Source: Silene latifolia
Taxonomy: Eukaryota; Streptophyta; Magnoliopsida; Caryophyllales; Caryophyllaceae
NCBI RefSeq assembly: GCF_048544455.1
Contig: NC_133536.1
Location: 23,810,152-23,874,151 of the forward strand
DNA: 64,000 nt
Direction of reading: 5' to 3'
In this document: piece after piece, positions 24,465 through 35,801 of the stretch
Layout of the letters: each line of letters opens with the position of its first letter
Numbering within the stretch: position 1 is the stretch's first letter
The notes under the pieces: generated by a model
The model's input: only the letters and a program-made list of their open reading frames with translations
What the model was told of the DNA's origin: nothing
Database searches by the model: none
Made by a program: the position numbers and the translations under genes

Positions 24465-25742
24465 TGTTGGAGTGTCCCCGACAATAATGCGATCACAATT
24501 GTCGATCATGATGATCACATGTTTAAATCTCATTTTTAAGAATACGTAAGGGATGATTCATTTTATAGTCAACTGATCAATATTAATCGGTAACGATTGG
24601 CTTGCTAGAGTTTGACGTTACTGTCGTGAGACGGTGGTGGTCAGTTGATCCCTTAAGGTCACACCTAAAGGATGATGCCCTAATATGTAAAGTTGATTAA
24701 TTGTATGACGATACAAGTTAATCAATTCCTTAAAATTGAACAATTCAATTTGTGAGAGAGAATATTGATATCTTATTGTAATGGGATTAAATAAGATTTA
24801 TTTTAGTAATTGAAATACTTTATTACTAAAATTACTTATTGTTTGAGAAACAATAGAGATAAGAATGAATGGTTAATTATAATTACAAGATGTTGTGAAT
24901 TATAATTTTGTGACCCATTTTATTTATGTGATCAAGTATCACTAGTCAATTTGTTGCATGTAATTTAATTAATTTGTAAAATGATATTTATGTGATGAAT
25001 ATGCATTAAATTAATTAATAACATGTAAAAGACTACATGTGACATATTGTATGACAAATAACAAATTGACAAAATAAAATGGTAGTCCATTTTATGGAAG
25101 TGGACCGAAATGTAGTAGGTTTAGTGGATGGTGGTGATAATTAGCTAAAATAACATCATCATGACACTACTTACTTGGCCTTACATGCAAAAGCAAAAGT
25201 GAAGGACCATATATTGGTCCTCTACCCCTCCTAAAACCGTGTGGCCTCCTCCACTTTAGAGGATTTTTGTTCTCTACTCATTCTCTATATTCTTGTCCAT
25301 TCAAAATACATGCAAAGGTTATGCATTATTCTCTCTACTCTTTAATCTTCATCTAAAATATGAGAAGATTCAATCAAAATTGTTCAATCAAATTACTAAT
25401 ATTATTAGTGTAATATATGAGTATTAGTAATCAATTTTAAGGTAAACTACTAAACAAATATCTAGCACATATTATTTAGTGGGGATAAGGGATAATCTTG
25501 GGTGCAATCAAGAGGAGTGACTTCTATACTTGAGGTCTTTGGAGGATCATCCTAATACTCATCATAGCTCAAGAACAAGTGAAGGTAGGAGACCTTACTT
25601 GTGCTCAAATATCCGAAATATCAAATGTAAGGAACCGTTTTTCTCCTTACTCTTGTATTTGTTTTGCATGCATAAGATCCTTAAGTTTTATGACTAAAAC
25701 TTTGAACCAAAATATGTGATATTTAAAATATGATTTCTAACA
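24465..25742 (+). repeat. 3' LTR of element B
   Basis: 1,278 bp, TGTTGGAGTG...TTTCTAACA. It is the inverted, more diverged counterpart of the two LTRs of element A (for example the stretch around gtcgatcatgatgatcacat). Because B lacks its 5' LTR, no target duplication can be checked. Confidence 0.85.
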
Positions 25743-27218
25743 ACATATATCCTTAAGCAACACAATCCTAACCGTCTCCCTCCATAAATCCTTACACATC
25801 CCAATTTGCCACTATTCGCATCCCTCATCTCGATCTTTCATCCTCACATTTCTTTACACTTATCACTCTTGTCCATAAACACTGACTTTTATATTACTCA
25901 ACACACGACTATATCACTCACCATATCTCACCAACATGTTCCTTACCTTGATTAACTCATCATTCCTTCCTTTCCTTTTTCCACTATCCCCCAGAACCAT
26001 ATTAACACATGTATTCCTCACCCAACACATGTCCTTCACAAGCCGGAATTCTCCTTGTCATGGCCTTTGGTAACTTACGTATCCAGACCGTCACATATAT
26101 AAAAGAACGCTTTAAGACCCAAAACATACATGTATACATATGCTATGACTCAAAACAATGTAAGAACATAGCCACCGACAAAACAAAAGTAAGAACATAG
26201 CCTCCGATTAAAATTTAAGGTAAAAACATAGCCACCGACTCAAAATGGCCGCCCACTGAGGTACTCGGTCGAGTACGTGGCATACTAGGTCGAGTACAGG
26301 GTACTCGGTCGAGTATGAGACTACTCGGTCGAGTTCACGACTCTAGAAGCTAAACAGGATTATCACAGAGAGATTACTCGGCCGAATATGGAATACTCAG
26401 TCGAGTATGAAAGATACTCGGCCGAGTAGGGACTACTCGGTCGAGTATCGGCACAGTTCTCAGCACCGTCCAGTTTTCGTAAAACATTCATATCTCACTC
26501 ATTACTTGGTCATTTTGGGCATGTGACCTATCGTTAGAATCGTAAGAAGACAAGCTATCACCTCAACTTGGAATCACAGAAATATCATATCTAGAACTAG
26601 ACTTATGTTAGTATTAAGATAACCATTCCGTAAACGATCTTCATACGAATCAAATTTTCTAAACAAAACGACTTGAACACGAATAAAGCAAACAATAACA
26701 ACTTAATACTTCTAAAAACCAGTACATAGGTGAACTTTCATCATATCCACACGTACATTAAACGCAACATAAACTTACGATAGCAAACTTAAACATGCAA
26801 TTCTATGTACTATGCCTCGCTACCCAAAGTTAAGCATATTACGTCATAAATCTGAAAGCCACATAGTAAACACGTAATATGCCAATACTTTTCATGCCAA
26901 AACCGTTTCAACTGATTTCACACATCAATTCCATCATGCCTTTCTACCACTTTCACAATGTTCTTCACAGATTTTCACACATTACACCTTCTGCCCCATG
27001 TTCCAAGCATTCAATTTCGACACACCACACGCATGAATCAAATAAACACACAACACAGTTCCCCCCCCCCCCCCGTGACCGGCTTGAGTTTGTGAGGGCC
27101 ATAATGCGACTCCGGGATGTCTCCCAAGTCCTTGCGGTAGCTCCAAACAACTGTCCCCGGGTTCATTTTATTTAGACTCCCTAAATTCATTGGGTTCATT
27201 GGTTTTAGGTGCCGGAAT
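25743..27218 (-). mobile_element. Leader/interior fragment of a second LTR element (probably Gypsy-type), minus strand
   Basis: The stretch lies downstream, on the minus strand, of the LTR and primer-binding site at 27,219-31,091 and ends abruptly at element B. It is non-coding on inspection: a CT-rich part (25,743-26,080), a cluster of palindromes (26,262-26,449), AT-rich sequence, and a 14-C run at 27,061-27,074. No gag or pol motif is seen, so superfamily assignment is a guess. Confidence 0.5.
26262..26449. repeat. Cluster of TACTCGGTCGAGTA-type palindromes
   Basis: About seven copies of the 14-bp palindrome or near versions (TACTCGGTCGAGTA, TACTCGGCCGAGTA, ACTAGGTCGAGTAC) occur within 190 bp. 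A second cluster of six lies near the outer end of the LTR at 30,919-31,064. Confidence 0.85.
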
Positions 27219-27238
27219 CGTCGGCTCTGATACCCCTT
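27219..27238 (-). other. Primer-binding site of the minus-strand LTR element
   Basis: The minus strand next to the LTR reads aaggggtatcagagccgacg. The core GGTATCAGAGCC matches the complement of the initiator tRNA-Met 3' end. Confidence 0.7.
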
Positions 27239-28027
27239 TGTAACACCCCCTCATACCAAGGTACCTTACCAAGGACTACCCTAGCATGAGAGGCTGTTAC
27301 CATCTCGGTTGCCCGAGGTTAGTATATCAAAAGCAAAAATCCAAAATAACTTTATTAAAGTATAAAGAGTTTAACGATTACATAATCTCAGACCAACCCA
27401 AAATAAAAATGTAAGGAACTCAATACAACTAAAATCAGAGACAGCTAAACTCGTAACAGCGGAAGCTAGACTCGAAGTGATGACTCCCCATAACTGTCCC
27501 ATAGCTAAACATCTGCATTACCTGTCATAATCTGCTCACCATCCCCGAATGGATCACCGCAGGTTTTACAAAACAACAACACGGGGTCAGTACCGTTCAA
27601 TCAAGGTGAGACAAACAAACAATGTAACCGGCCGATCATCCTCCACAGCAACTGACTACACACTGAAGTGTGTAGCCCTGCTGGATTACCCATCGCAACA
27701 GGTAATCCACTCCGCCGGTGGAGGACCGCAGCCCATCCCCACCTAACTCCCGCTCATCAACGAGCGATAACCCTGTCCCTTAATGTGCACATCCCCTCCC
27801 GTGACGGCACTACTACAAATCCAGGCAACTACAACGCCCCTTTAACAACGATTATTCACGAAAATCACAATAGACGTTGTAGAATGTATGGCGCGAATTT
27901 TACTAAAATGAATTACAACGGGTATGGTTATAAAAACCGTTGTTATATGTTTTAACAACGGGTTACACATGCACAACCGTTGTTAATAGTTTGGCGCAAA
28001 ATTGACGCAAAGTTAGTGAAAAGTAAT

Positions 28028-28802
28028 TGATGGGGCATATTCTGCACCGCTGACCAAGTCAACATGATTGAGCAAGGTCAAAGATATCCACAGCAAGTCA
28101 ACGACTTGGACAATCTAGCCGATGCAGCCCATCGGCCCGTCAGCCTGGGTCTCGGCATGGTAACCTGCCAGCCGGGACACATATCCGCGTACTCATATCC
28201 AAGACCCCTCGGCGGCGAGTCAACAGGATCCGCCGGCCAGCCATAGGCCCCTCGGCCGAGGGGTAGATCAGTCTTTCCACCTGCTAGCCACTTGGCCACT
28301 TGGCCACTACGTGACAAAAGGTGAAAGCCTATAAATACTCCTCAACCTTCATTGAGGAAAGGATCCCAACGAATACACAACTAAACCTAAACACACTATT
28401 CATCTGGTAATATCTTCCTTATCTCTCTACAATACGCATTCAGCCAAGTAACAACTTATCTCTTAAGTTTACTGACTTGAGCGTCGGAGTGAGTACGCTT
28501 GGCACAAAGCCAAGCCCTCAGTTCGTTCATTGTTGCAGGAGAGGCCGTGAGGAACGATTAAGACCAAAGGAGAATCCAACTCAAGACATCATTCAACAAG
28601 CCAAGGGTGGTAACTATACTTGATCTGGAATTACACCCGGAACAATTGGCGCCGTCTGTGGGGAAAGACACTAGAAGCTAGTCACATTCATTCCCAAACA
28701 AAAAAAAAAAAAACAACAAAAACCCACCCAAAAAGCTAAGAAGACATCATTCAACAAGCCAAGGGTGGTAACTATACTTGATCTGGAATTACACCCGAAA
28801 CA
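28028..28802 (+). mobile_element. Collapsed LTR retrotransposon inside the CACTA element, TSD GTAAT
   Basis: A 617-bp LTR (28028-28644, TGATGGGGCATATTC...CCCGGAACA, with a TATA-like tataaatactc at about 28,330) is followed by the primer-binding-type stretch attggcgccgtctgtgggg and about 75 bases of leader. Then come only the last 62 bases of a second LTR (28741-28802). The 5-bp duplication GTAAT flanks it (28023-28027, 28803-28807). Nearly the whole interior and most of the 3' LTR were deleted, as happens by illegitimate recombination. The primer site suits Gypsy-type elements. Confidence 0.85.
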
Positions 28803-29384
28803 GTAATCACAACGGTTGCTTTTGGAACCCGTTGTTAAAACTTATTTGACAACGGTTGTTGATTTACAACCGTTGTTAAAACTTATTTGACAACGGTTGT
28901 TCTTTAATAACCGTTGTCAATACCTTCCATACTATAAACCACACAAACACAAGTCTGCTACAGCCACAAAACACAAACCTTAATACACAAACACAAACCC
29001 AGCGGACAAACACAAACACAAACACAAACACAAAACACACTTTCTCATCGTCTCTTTCTCTCTTTCTCATTGTCTCTTTCTCTCTTTCTCATCGTGTCTT
29101 TATCTTCTCGCCGTCACTGTTGATTTCATCGTCTAATTATTAGGTAAATCTCGCCGTCACTGTTGGTTTCATCGTCTTTCATCGTCATTATTTTCTTTTT
29201 CTAATTATTTCATTTGCATGTGTATGTGTTAGTTTTTATCGACCATTATGTTATTTCTTTAAGTATTATTCGCTTAATTAGCTAGTAAAACAAATTAAAT
29301 AAACTAAAACAAAGAAGAAGCAAGATGATAGAGAGGAATGCATGATAAACATAATTAATATATATATATATATATTAAAAAAAA

Positions 29385-29672
29385 TTACATTAATAAAAAT
29401 GCAATTCTTATATTTTCATAGAGGGTCTTATTCTCCTCTATGATATCCGTCCTCTCCTCCTTGGCTATTTGGAGGTTCCGTTCAGCAGTTGCTATACCGT
29501 CATATAGCTACAACTGCTGCTGCTCCGTCAAGCCATCTTCTTTGGCGTCCTTCAGAATGGATCGAGCATCCGCAAGGTAGCTCCTGAAACTTTCCTCAAT
29601 GTGGAGCAACCGACGGATGAAACTGTTGTTGTTCTCGATCATAGTAAGAGTCTTAAGGATGATATCATTCAT
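29385..29672 (-). pseudogene. Small helical reading frame carried by the CACTA element, one TAG
   Basis: From ATG 29672 the frame runs 95 codons to TAA 29385-29387, interrupted only by TAG at 29508-29510 (codon 55, after a Gln-rich LTEQQQL). Composition is rich in Glu, Lys, Arg, Leu and Ile with heptad-like spacing (for example NLQIAKEERTDIIEENKTL), suggesting a coiled coil. There is no signal peptide or membrane segment. I do not recognise the family. It could be a captured host-gene exon or an accessory protein of this CACTA lineage; a single stop in 95 codons suggests recent loss. Confidence 0.5.
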
Positions 29673-30918
29673 TTTGTTGGAGTTTGGAGTTTGTTTTGAA
29701 AGATTAAGTAGGGTTAATTTATTTGGAGTTTGTTTTAGCAGTTAGGGTTTGGAGATGTATATAGTGAGATAATAGAATGTTAGTTGAGATAATGCATGTA
29801 TTTATACTAAGCAATGTGTGGTTTGAGTTGTTTTTTAATTAATATATATGTTAGGAAGTTGTGCCATAATCATCATCATATCTCTCAATGCTGCTTCAAA
29901 TATTATTACTAACCCTTCTCATTCCATATTGTCCGTTCATATGCACAGTAGTGATGGCAGTAATAATGCATGCATCAGAATTATAACGGGCCGTAATTAT
30001 GCATGCATCTATTAATATTTCATTTTATTTTTATTTTTTAAGAACAAACAACAACGGTTATTTATTAAAAAACCGTTGTCTTTAGTTATAACAACGGTTT
30101 TGTATATTACAACCGTTGTTATAACTTTCCCTCCAAAATTGAGTCACACTTTCCACAACGGGTTTTTATACTTAAAACCGTTGTTAATAGTTTTAACAAC
30201 GGGTTCCTTAAGAAAGCCAACCGTTTTTAAAACCTTTTACAACGGACGCTTTAACAACGTCCGCTTTTTTATATAACAACGGTTTTTAACCGTTGTTATA
30301 ACCTGTATCTGTAGTAGTGCGGGTTCCACGGAGGGCGAACTATGGTGTGAAGCCACTCCCGCAAGTGACTCCACCACAATCAACACAACACCACAGCATC
30401 ACAACTGTCACAACACCACAACTGTCACAACATAACCACATCACCACCGTCACCACAACACATACTCCGATGATCAGCAGATAACAATAGTTACAACACA
30501 AACACAATCTTAAATCAATTAACAGTAACTGAGTAGGGAAACTCTACCTTTTCGCAATCCGCTTACGCTGCAATCAACCATACAAATGCATAACAAATAC
30601 CACATCGTCACCTACAACAACAATTACATAATTCCAATCACTAACTGCAAAACCCCATTTCCCCCAATTCATGATTAAAGGCAAACCCTAGAATTAATCA
30701 TCAACAAACATGGGAATAAAGACTTACCGACGAAAGGATGAAGGATTGAATGCGATTGCTAAGATTGTCCATACATACACAGAGGAGAAATTGGGAGTGA
30801 TTAGAGCGTCGTAGGTTTGATTAGGTTTGTAAATGGTGTTTTAGAAACTGATTATCGAATTATATAATCTCTAATTACTCCCGAATCAAACCGCTGAAAT
30901 ATTACTCGCCAGACTGGA

Positions 30919-31064
30919 TACTCGGTCGAGTATAGAGTATACTCGGCCGAGTATCCTCTACTCGGTCGAGTATTCATCATACTCGGCCGGGTGTTTCTCG
31001 GCAGTAGCCAAACAGACTCCACGACACACACTACTCGATCGAGTAGGCCATACTCAGTCGAGTA
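30919..31064. repeat. Second cluster of TACTCGGTCGAGTA-type palindromes, in the LTR U3 end
   Basis: About six units (TACTCGGTCGAGTA, TACTCGGCCGAGTA, TACTCGATCGAGTA, TACTCAGTCGAGTA) at spacings of roughly 15-40 bases. They lie where LTR enhancers usually sit. Confidence 0.85.
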
Positions 31065-31336
31065 CCAGCCTATAAAATCCGTAGTATTACAATTATAACT
31101 AAAAAAAATCATGAAAAAACATTTTAAAAATAGTACGGAAAATGAACTTTTAATAATTCAACCAACCATCTCTTCTAAGTATTTGCGCTATAATGCGAAT
31201 GAAACTAGTTTATAAAAAAAGTAGTTTTGAACAATTTACTATGTACTCTTCAAGTTATGAGAAGTTGGGAAAAGATGGGCCTTTGATGTTTCGTAATAGG
31301 GAAATGAGTGTGTTGCTCACGTAATATACACCCTTT

Positions 31337-31462
31337 GTTCCAATCTTTGGGACATTTAGAGAAGGCAATGAGTCGTGCTTTGACGGCTCGGGTTCCGGTG
31401 TTCCAATCTTTGGGACATTTAGAGAAGGCAATGAGTCGTGCTTTGACGGCTCGGGTTCCGGT
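31337..31462. repeat. Exact 63-bp tandem duplication
   Basis: Two copies (31337-31399, 31400-31462) beginning gttccaatctttgggacatt, with no difference seen. On the minus strand the unit is 21 codons long and repeats a PEPEPSKHDSLPSLNVPKIG-type peptide in a 74-codon frame that I do not regard as a gene. Confidence 0.85.
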
Positions 31463-31479
31463 CCACCGTACCTAGCCAT

Positions 31480-31870
31480 AATTTTGGCCCGTTCAAGGCA
31501 TAGTCAATTGCTTTCGGGCTGCACCGTGCCGGCCCGCTTCCCCGGGGAGGGGGTCCACCCCTTAGGTCGAGCAAAGTCGTGCCGCCCAACGTGCTTGAAT
31601 TATTTCTAATGGTTTTTTAATTATTTACCCCTAAAACCGACCCGACAAAATATAACTCTAATTGAACCGAAAAGACTTGAATTGACTATTTCTCTATTAT
31701 TCATTGACCCGAAAATGACCAGACCCGAAACAACCCGACCCGCTTGATCCGAAACAGACCCGACAACAAACCCGAAGCAGACCCAAAACCCGAAAAGACC
31801 CGGCCCGGCCCGAATTCAACGAGAGACCCGAATTGACCCGACCCGAACCCGACCCGTTGACCCGTTTTTC
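31480..31870. repeat. GC-rich dispersed repeat and (GACCCG)n-like tract
   Basis: 31,480-31,600 resembles the repeat at 50,455-50,600 (for example gcccgttcaaggcatagtca versus gcccaggcacagtcaattg). It is followed by degenerate GACCCG repeats at about 31,625-31,865. Reading frames here are by-products of the repeat. Confidence 0.6.
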
Positions 31871-33198
31871 CTGGTCTACTCAAGACTACCAATAATCTAC
31901 CCTAGTCTTTACAAAGTCTTAAGTTGAGTCTTAGAAATCCAAGACTCAATTTAAGACTTTGGGTGAGTCTTGACCCCACTTTAAAGAAAAATTATCCAAT
32001 GGGTGAACAACATGTGTCCTTTCTTTTTGTTAAAAAAATAAAGTGGAGTGAAAAAGTAGAGTCTGAGGTGAGTGCGACGGATAATGTATAAAGTCTGAGG
32101 TAAGTCTGGATGAGTCTGAACAATAAAGAAATAATAAAAGTTAGTGGAAAGCTGATGTGACAGAGTCTAAGACTTGAGAGAGTCTGACTGATAATCTCAC
32201 CCTAAAATTCCTATCTTTCAAAAATTGTTTCCAAAAGTTGTTTTTTTTTCCCCAAACAATACTACCGGCCTTATGTGGAATCTTAGGCCTAACATTCAAG
32301 TCCACTTTATTTTGTTAAGTCAACTAATTCTAGACCGCAATTCTTCTATAGGATCATCTTATAACATAGGATTAACCTAATAAAAGAAAAGCTTAAGCAA
32401 AAACATTGAGAGATTAAGTTTTTGATTTTATTTTGATAACTTTATACTTTATAATGAAAACTAACCTATTTAAATATGTAAGTTATTAATTTAAAATATT
32501 AAATTATTAAAATAAAAATATTATTTCATATTATTTCATAGTCTTTTTCGGGTTTCTGACTTGGAAAGTGAAACACAATTGTTTGATTTTTGGGCCTAAC
32601 TTGGACTTATGACCATTACTGTTGGGTTCTAAAACGTAAACTATGTTGTCCGGGAGCACTAATATGGCATATGGGCTGGCATCGGCTAAATATCATGGAA
32701 CACTTGCAAGCCTACTAATTTTATCCCACTATACGCAAGAGGCCAAGAGGACCCGTTAGGATTAGGGCAGTTAATGATCTGAGCCTGCTCATTGAGCCTT
32801 TGAAATCGGCTCGGTCATAGCTTGATCCGTGCTCCATCAAACTGAGCTCTTGTCTAAATACGAGTCGAGCCCCAGATTAGCAAGGCTCGGCTCGAAAGCC
32901 TGATTAAGCTCGTTTATAATTTTTCCTGTAGAATTTTTATAATGTAATTTTTTTAATAAGTTATACGCTATTTAGTCATTTATAAGTATATTATAATATT
33001 ATTTGTTTTTTTAAAATATTTATATTTAGTAGATTCAAAAGACGAGAAAGTGAAAATAATATAATGACAAAATGAGCTCGAGCTTTTTCCGAGCCAGCTC
33101 GAGCTCGAGCTTCAATTTTTTAAGCTCGCCGTGCTTTGAGCTGAACCTTAGCTTCGAGCTAAAAAATTCAAGCCAAGCCCGATCACACTCATGATCGA
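31871..33198. other. Intergenic, repeat-derived, no gene seen
   Basis: 31,871-32,210 has many variants of aagtcttgagtct/agagtctaagactt facing each other and may be a MITE, but clean ends were not found. 32,770-33,180 is rich in gagctcgagc and ggctcgg motifs, typical of a degenerate dispersed repeat. The remainder is AT-rich without coding potential. Confidence 0.45.
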
Positions 33199-33206
33199 CT
33201 CATATA

Positions 33207-33775
33207 TAGGGATGTCAGCGGGGCGAGTACAAGTGGGTACCGCCCCGCATCCGCCCCAGTTGGGGCGGGGATGGGTAGAGCTTTGGAAGGTGGTGGGACC
33301 GGTACGAAAATTATACCCGCCATGGGTCATGGGGCGGGGATGAATTTCCCATCTTACCCACCTAATACCCGCCTACCCGCCAATCATTAAAAAAATTAGT
33401 AGTATTATGATAATTTTATAAATCTTATTTAGTTATAGTTAAGATATAATGATAATAATACCTATTTTATAAAGTTTTTTACTAATTTATTTGGTGAAAA
33501 ATTAAAATTATAATGCTGAATTCAAAAAAAAAAAAAAGAAAATTAATAGTGATTAAACCAACTTTTATGAAAAAATTTATCGAATAAAATTATGGTGTAG
33601 CGGGTTAATAAGTAGGCGGGGTGGGTACGGTTTTATATTTTTACCCGTTGGGGCGGGGATGGTTTTGGAAATTTGTACCCGGGTGGTGGGGCGGGGATGG
33701 GTACGAGTTTTTCTTGGTGGGTACGGGTACGGGGAAGCCTATATCCACCACCGCCCCGCCCCAATGACATCCCTA
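33207..33775. mobile_element. hAT-type MITE, 8-bp TSD
   Basis: Terminal inverted repeats TAGGGATGTCAGCGGGGC and (right end, reversed) TAGGGATGTCATTGGGGC enclose 569 bp. The flanks carry the 8-bp duplication ctcatata (33199-33206, 33776-33783), the size made by hAT transposases. Subterminal ggggcggggatgggta motifs occur in both directions. It has no coding capacity. Confidence 0.88.
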
Positions 33776-35801
33776 CTCATATACAGCCCTCGATAGTACA
33801 TACACACCTCATAATCGACGTACTCGTGTCGGACGCGCGACAAAACATGTCTGATACCTATAAAGTCGTGTCTAACTTTCTTCTTTTATTTTGGCACGTG
33901 TCCGACAAGCGACCATGGTATTTGGACACATTTTGGACACACTTTCAGACGGAATTAAGTTGAATTTAAGGTGGATGGATGTAGGTTATTTTATGGTGAA
34001 ATATGGGGGGAAACAAGTTAAATTGGAGGTAAATGATGTTCTTTAACGAATAATGCAATCTGAAAGAGATTGATTATAAGGTGGGTTTTGGTTTTGGAAA
34101 TGAGAACTAGTTCTGTAACCCGTGAATTCACGGGTCTGTTTAAATTTGCACTAAAACTTTGTAGGCATAGTCTCTCACTAAGTTATTGAGAGACCACTTT
34201 TGTCATATCCATTTATGTAAGTGAGAGTATTAAAATGTGAAAATAACTCATAATACTGAGTAGTTTTTACTTTTCAATATATTGTTCCTGAAATATTAAG
34301 TATGTGTTTAGCCTAGATTTTAAGGTGATTTTGGATGAAAATGTACAAGTTAGCCAAACAATTATTTTTCCTAAAGTTGAAAATAGCATCTTAGAAACTC
34401 AAAACCCACTATTTTCCCCTTAAAATAGAATTAGCAATTTGGTGTTTTTATTTTTCAAATTTCAATATAATCCTTCGATTTTATTTCTCTTTTAGAGTTT
34501 TAACGGAAAAAAATTGAGGCAAAGTAGTTGGGAGGAAAGAGATTTCCTAGAATATAAAAATGGTTAAAATGTTGCATATATTGCAAAATGGGGGAAATTT
34601 ATACTCATCTTGGTTGTCAAAAAATAAAATAAAAAATACTCATCTTGTAGCTGCAAATGATCAAGGAGCACAATAATATAGCATGAGGTATAATGTTTTA
34701 GGAGGTGAAGATAAATACAATGCAAAACAGTTTTGTGAATGACAATATTAAACTAAGATGTATATTTGATAAGAACAATGTTTCGAAAAGAATGGTAATA
34801 ATAATTCGTTGTTTGGTGGTTAGAGCATGGAGTGTGGAGATGAAGGTAGCATGTTAAGAAGGAAAGGAATTGAATAGTAGTCGCCGTCTCATATAACGAC
34901 TACCTTGAATTTAATTAAAAAAATGATCGTAACGGAGGGAGTACCTTATCGCATGAACACGAAGGATAATGTATGTTTCAAATTTCAATACTTTGCACAA
35001 AATTATTCACATAGTTACTCTAGTAGTTTCTTTAATGGATCCACTTATATCTATTCAACTCATAATATTCAAATGTAAGCAAAACCTTTTAAGAAACCCC
35101 AAATTCAACTTCAATTATTTGGAATTGTTTTTAGTCAAACAACCAACTATGTCAGGCTTAGTGCATTATGTTTTTACTACAAAAGAGAAATTTGAAGTAG
35201 TAATCAATGTGATTCATTTGCTCCTAACGGATTCCCATGTTTTACCGCTTAATGGTATGCGATTCTTTAAGAGGATGGATTTGTTCAAGGTCGACATTGA
35301 CAAAAGGTAGTGTGAGGGCTCCTAGACTTTGAGGACTGACAATTTGTAGTGACGGATATGTCTCTGCAATGATCAAAAGGTAAAGTTATTATTAGCTTAT
35401 AAACAATACATGATACTCCGTGTTTTATTCTTTGTGCATTAGAAAAACGTAATGATACTTGACTCAAGAACATAATACAAATACAAGCAATCACAATAAA
35501 TATACGATATTTTAGAGCTTATCTAGAATAGAGAAAAACACGGACGGGATACAAATTGACAACTAAAGAATACAAATAGTAAAAAAAATAGGGATTACAA
35601 AATACCCTGGAGAGGACAACATAGAAGCAATTCCGAATTGAGGAAGTCATGAGTAATGGCAAGGGTAACGGTGGTGGAGAAACTAAATAGCCTGAAAGCA
35701 ATATTAAGTATTATGTACTAATAAAGATAAATAATGGCTTGGGTAAATGCAATTGAAGGCCATTAACAAAGAGGATTGGATGGTTATTCCAACGTTTCAA
35801 A

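Larger units (their letters stand above)
19824..25742 (+). mobile_element. Copia-type element B, right piece (leader, degraded interior, 3' LTR)
   Basis: After the CATAC copy the sequence (tagcattttatttttatgc and on) continues the leader that broke off at 2,207. It then runs through a leader repeat region (about 20,060-20,420), degraded interior, a 3' untranslated region, a polypurine tract and the 3' LTR. No gag homologous to that of element A was found between 20,430 and 22,700. Fragments of reverse transcriptase remain further on. No long frame survives. Confidence 0.78.
27808..30319. mobile_element. Non-autonomous CACTA transposon, TSD CGG
   Basis: Ends are CACTACTACAAATCCAGG on the left and, reverse-complemented, CACTACTACAGATACAGG on the right. 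They are flanked by the 3-bp duplication CGG (27805-27807, 30320-30322), the size made by CACTA elements. Subterminal regions (27,840-28,000, 28,805-28,920 and 30,050-30,300) carry many direct and inverted copies of aacaacggtt, the kind of array bound by TNPA-like proteins. There is no TNP2 frame. It carries a small minus-strand reading frame and a collapsed LTR element, and it interrupts the LTR at 27,239-31,091. Confidence 0.92.
27239..31091 (-). repeat. LTR of the minus-strand element, split by a CACTA transposon
   Basis: On the + strand it begins TGTAACACCCCCTC and ends CGTAGTATTACA, so on the minus strand it is TGTAATACTACGG...GGTGTTACA. The primer-binding site follows on the inside. Without the CACTA insertion it is about 1.34 kb. 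The palindrome cluster lies about 30 bases inside the U3 end. The partner LTR is not in the window. Confidence 0.72.

Noticed and set aside
24176-24533. Overlapping frames on both strands
   Set aside because: They span the 3' untranslated region, polypurine tract and LTR start of element B, which is non-coding.
26879-27175. Frames on both strands around a C-run
   Set aside because: They lie in LTR-element leader sequence and depend on the 14-C homopolymer; no protein-like features.
30852-31112. Minus-strand frame of 86 codons
   Set aside because: Produced by the TACTCGGTCGAGTA palindromes in the LTR.
31255-31479. Minus-strand frame with a 21-residue repeat
   Set aside because: Explained by the exact 63-bp DNA duplication; no recognised protein and flanked by repeats.
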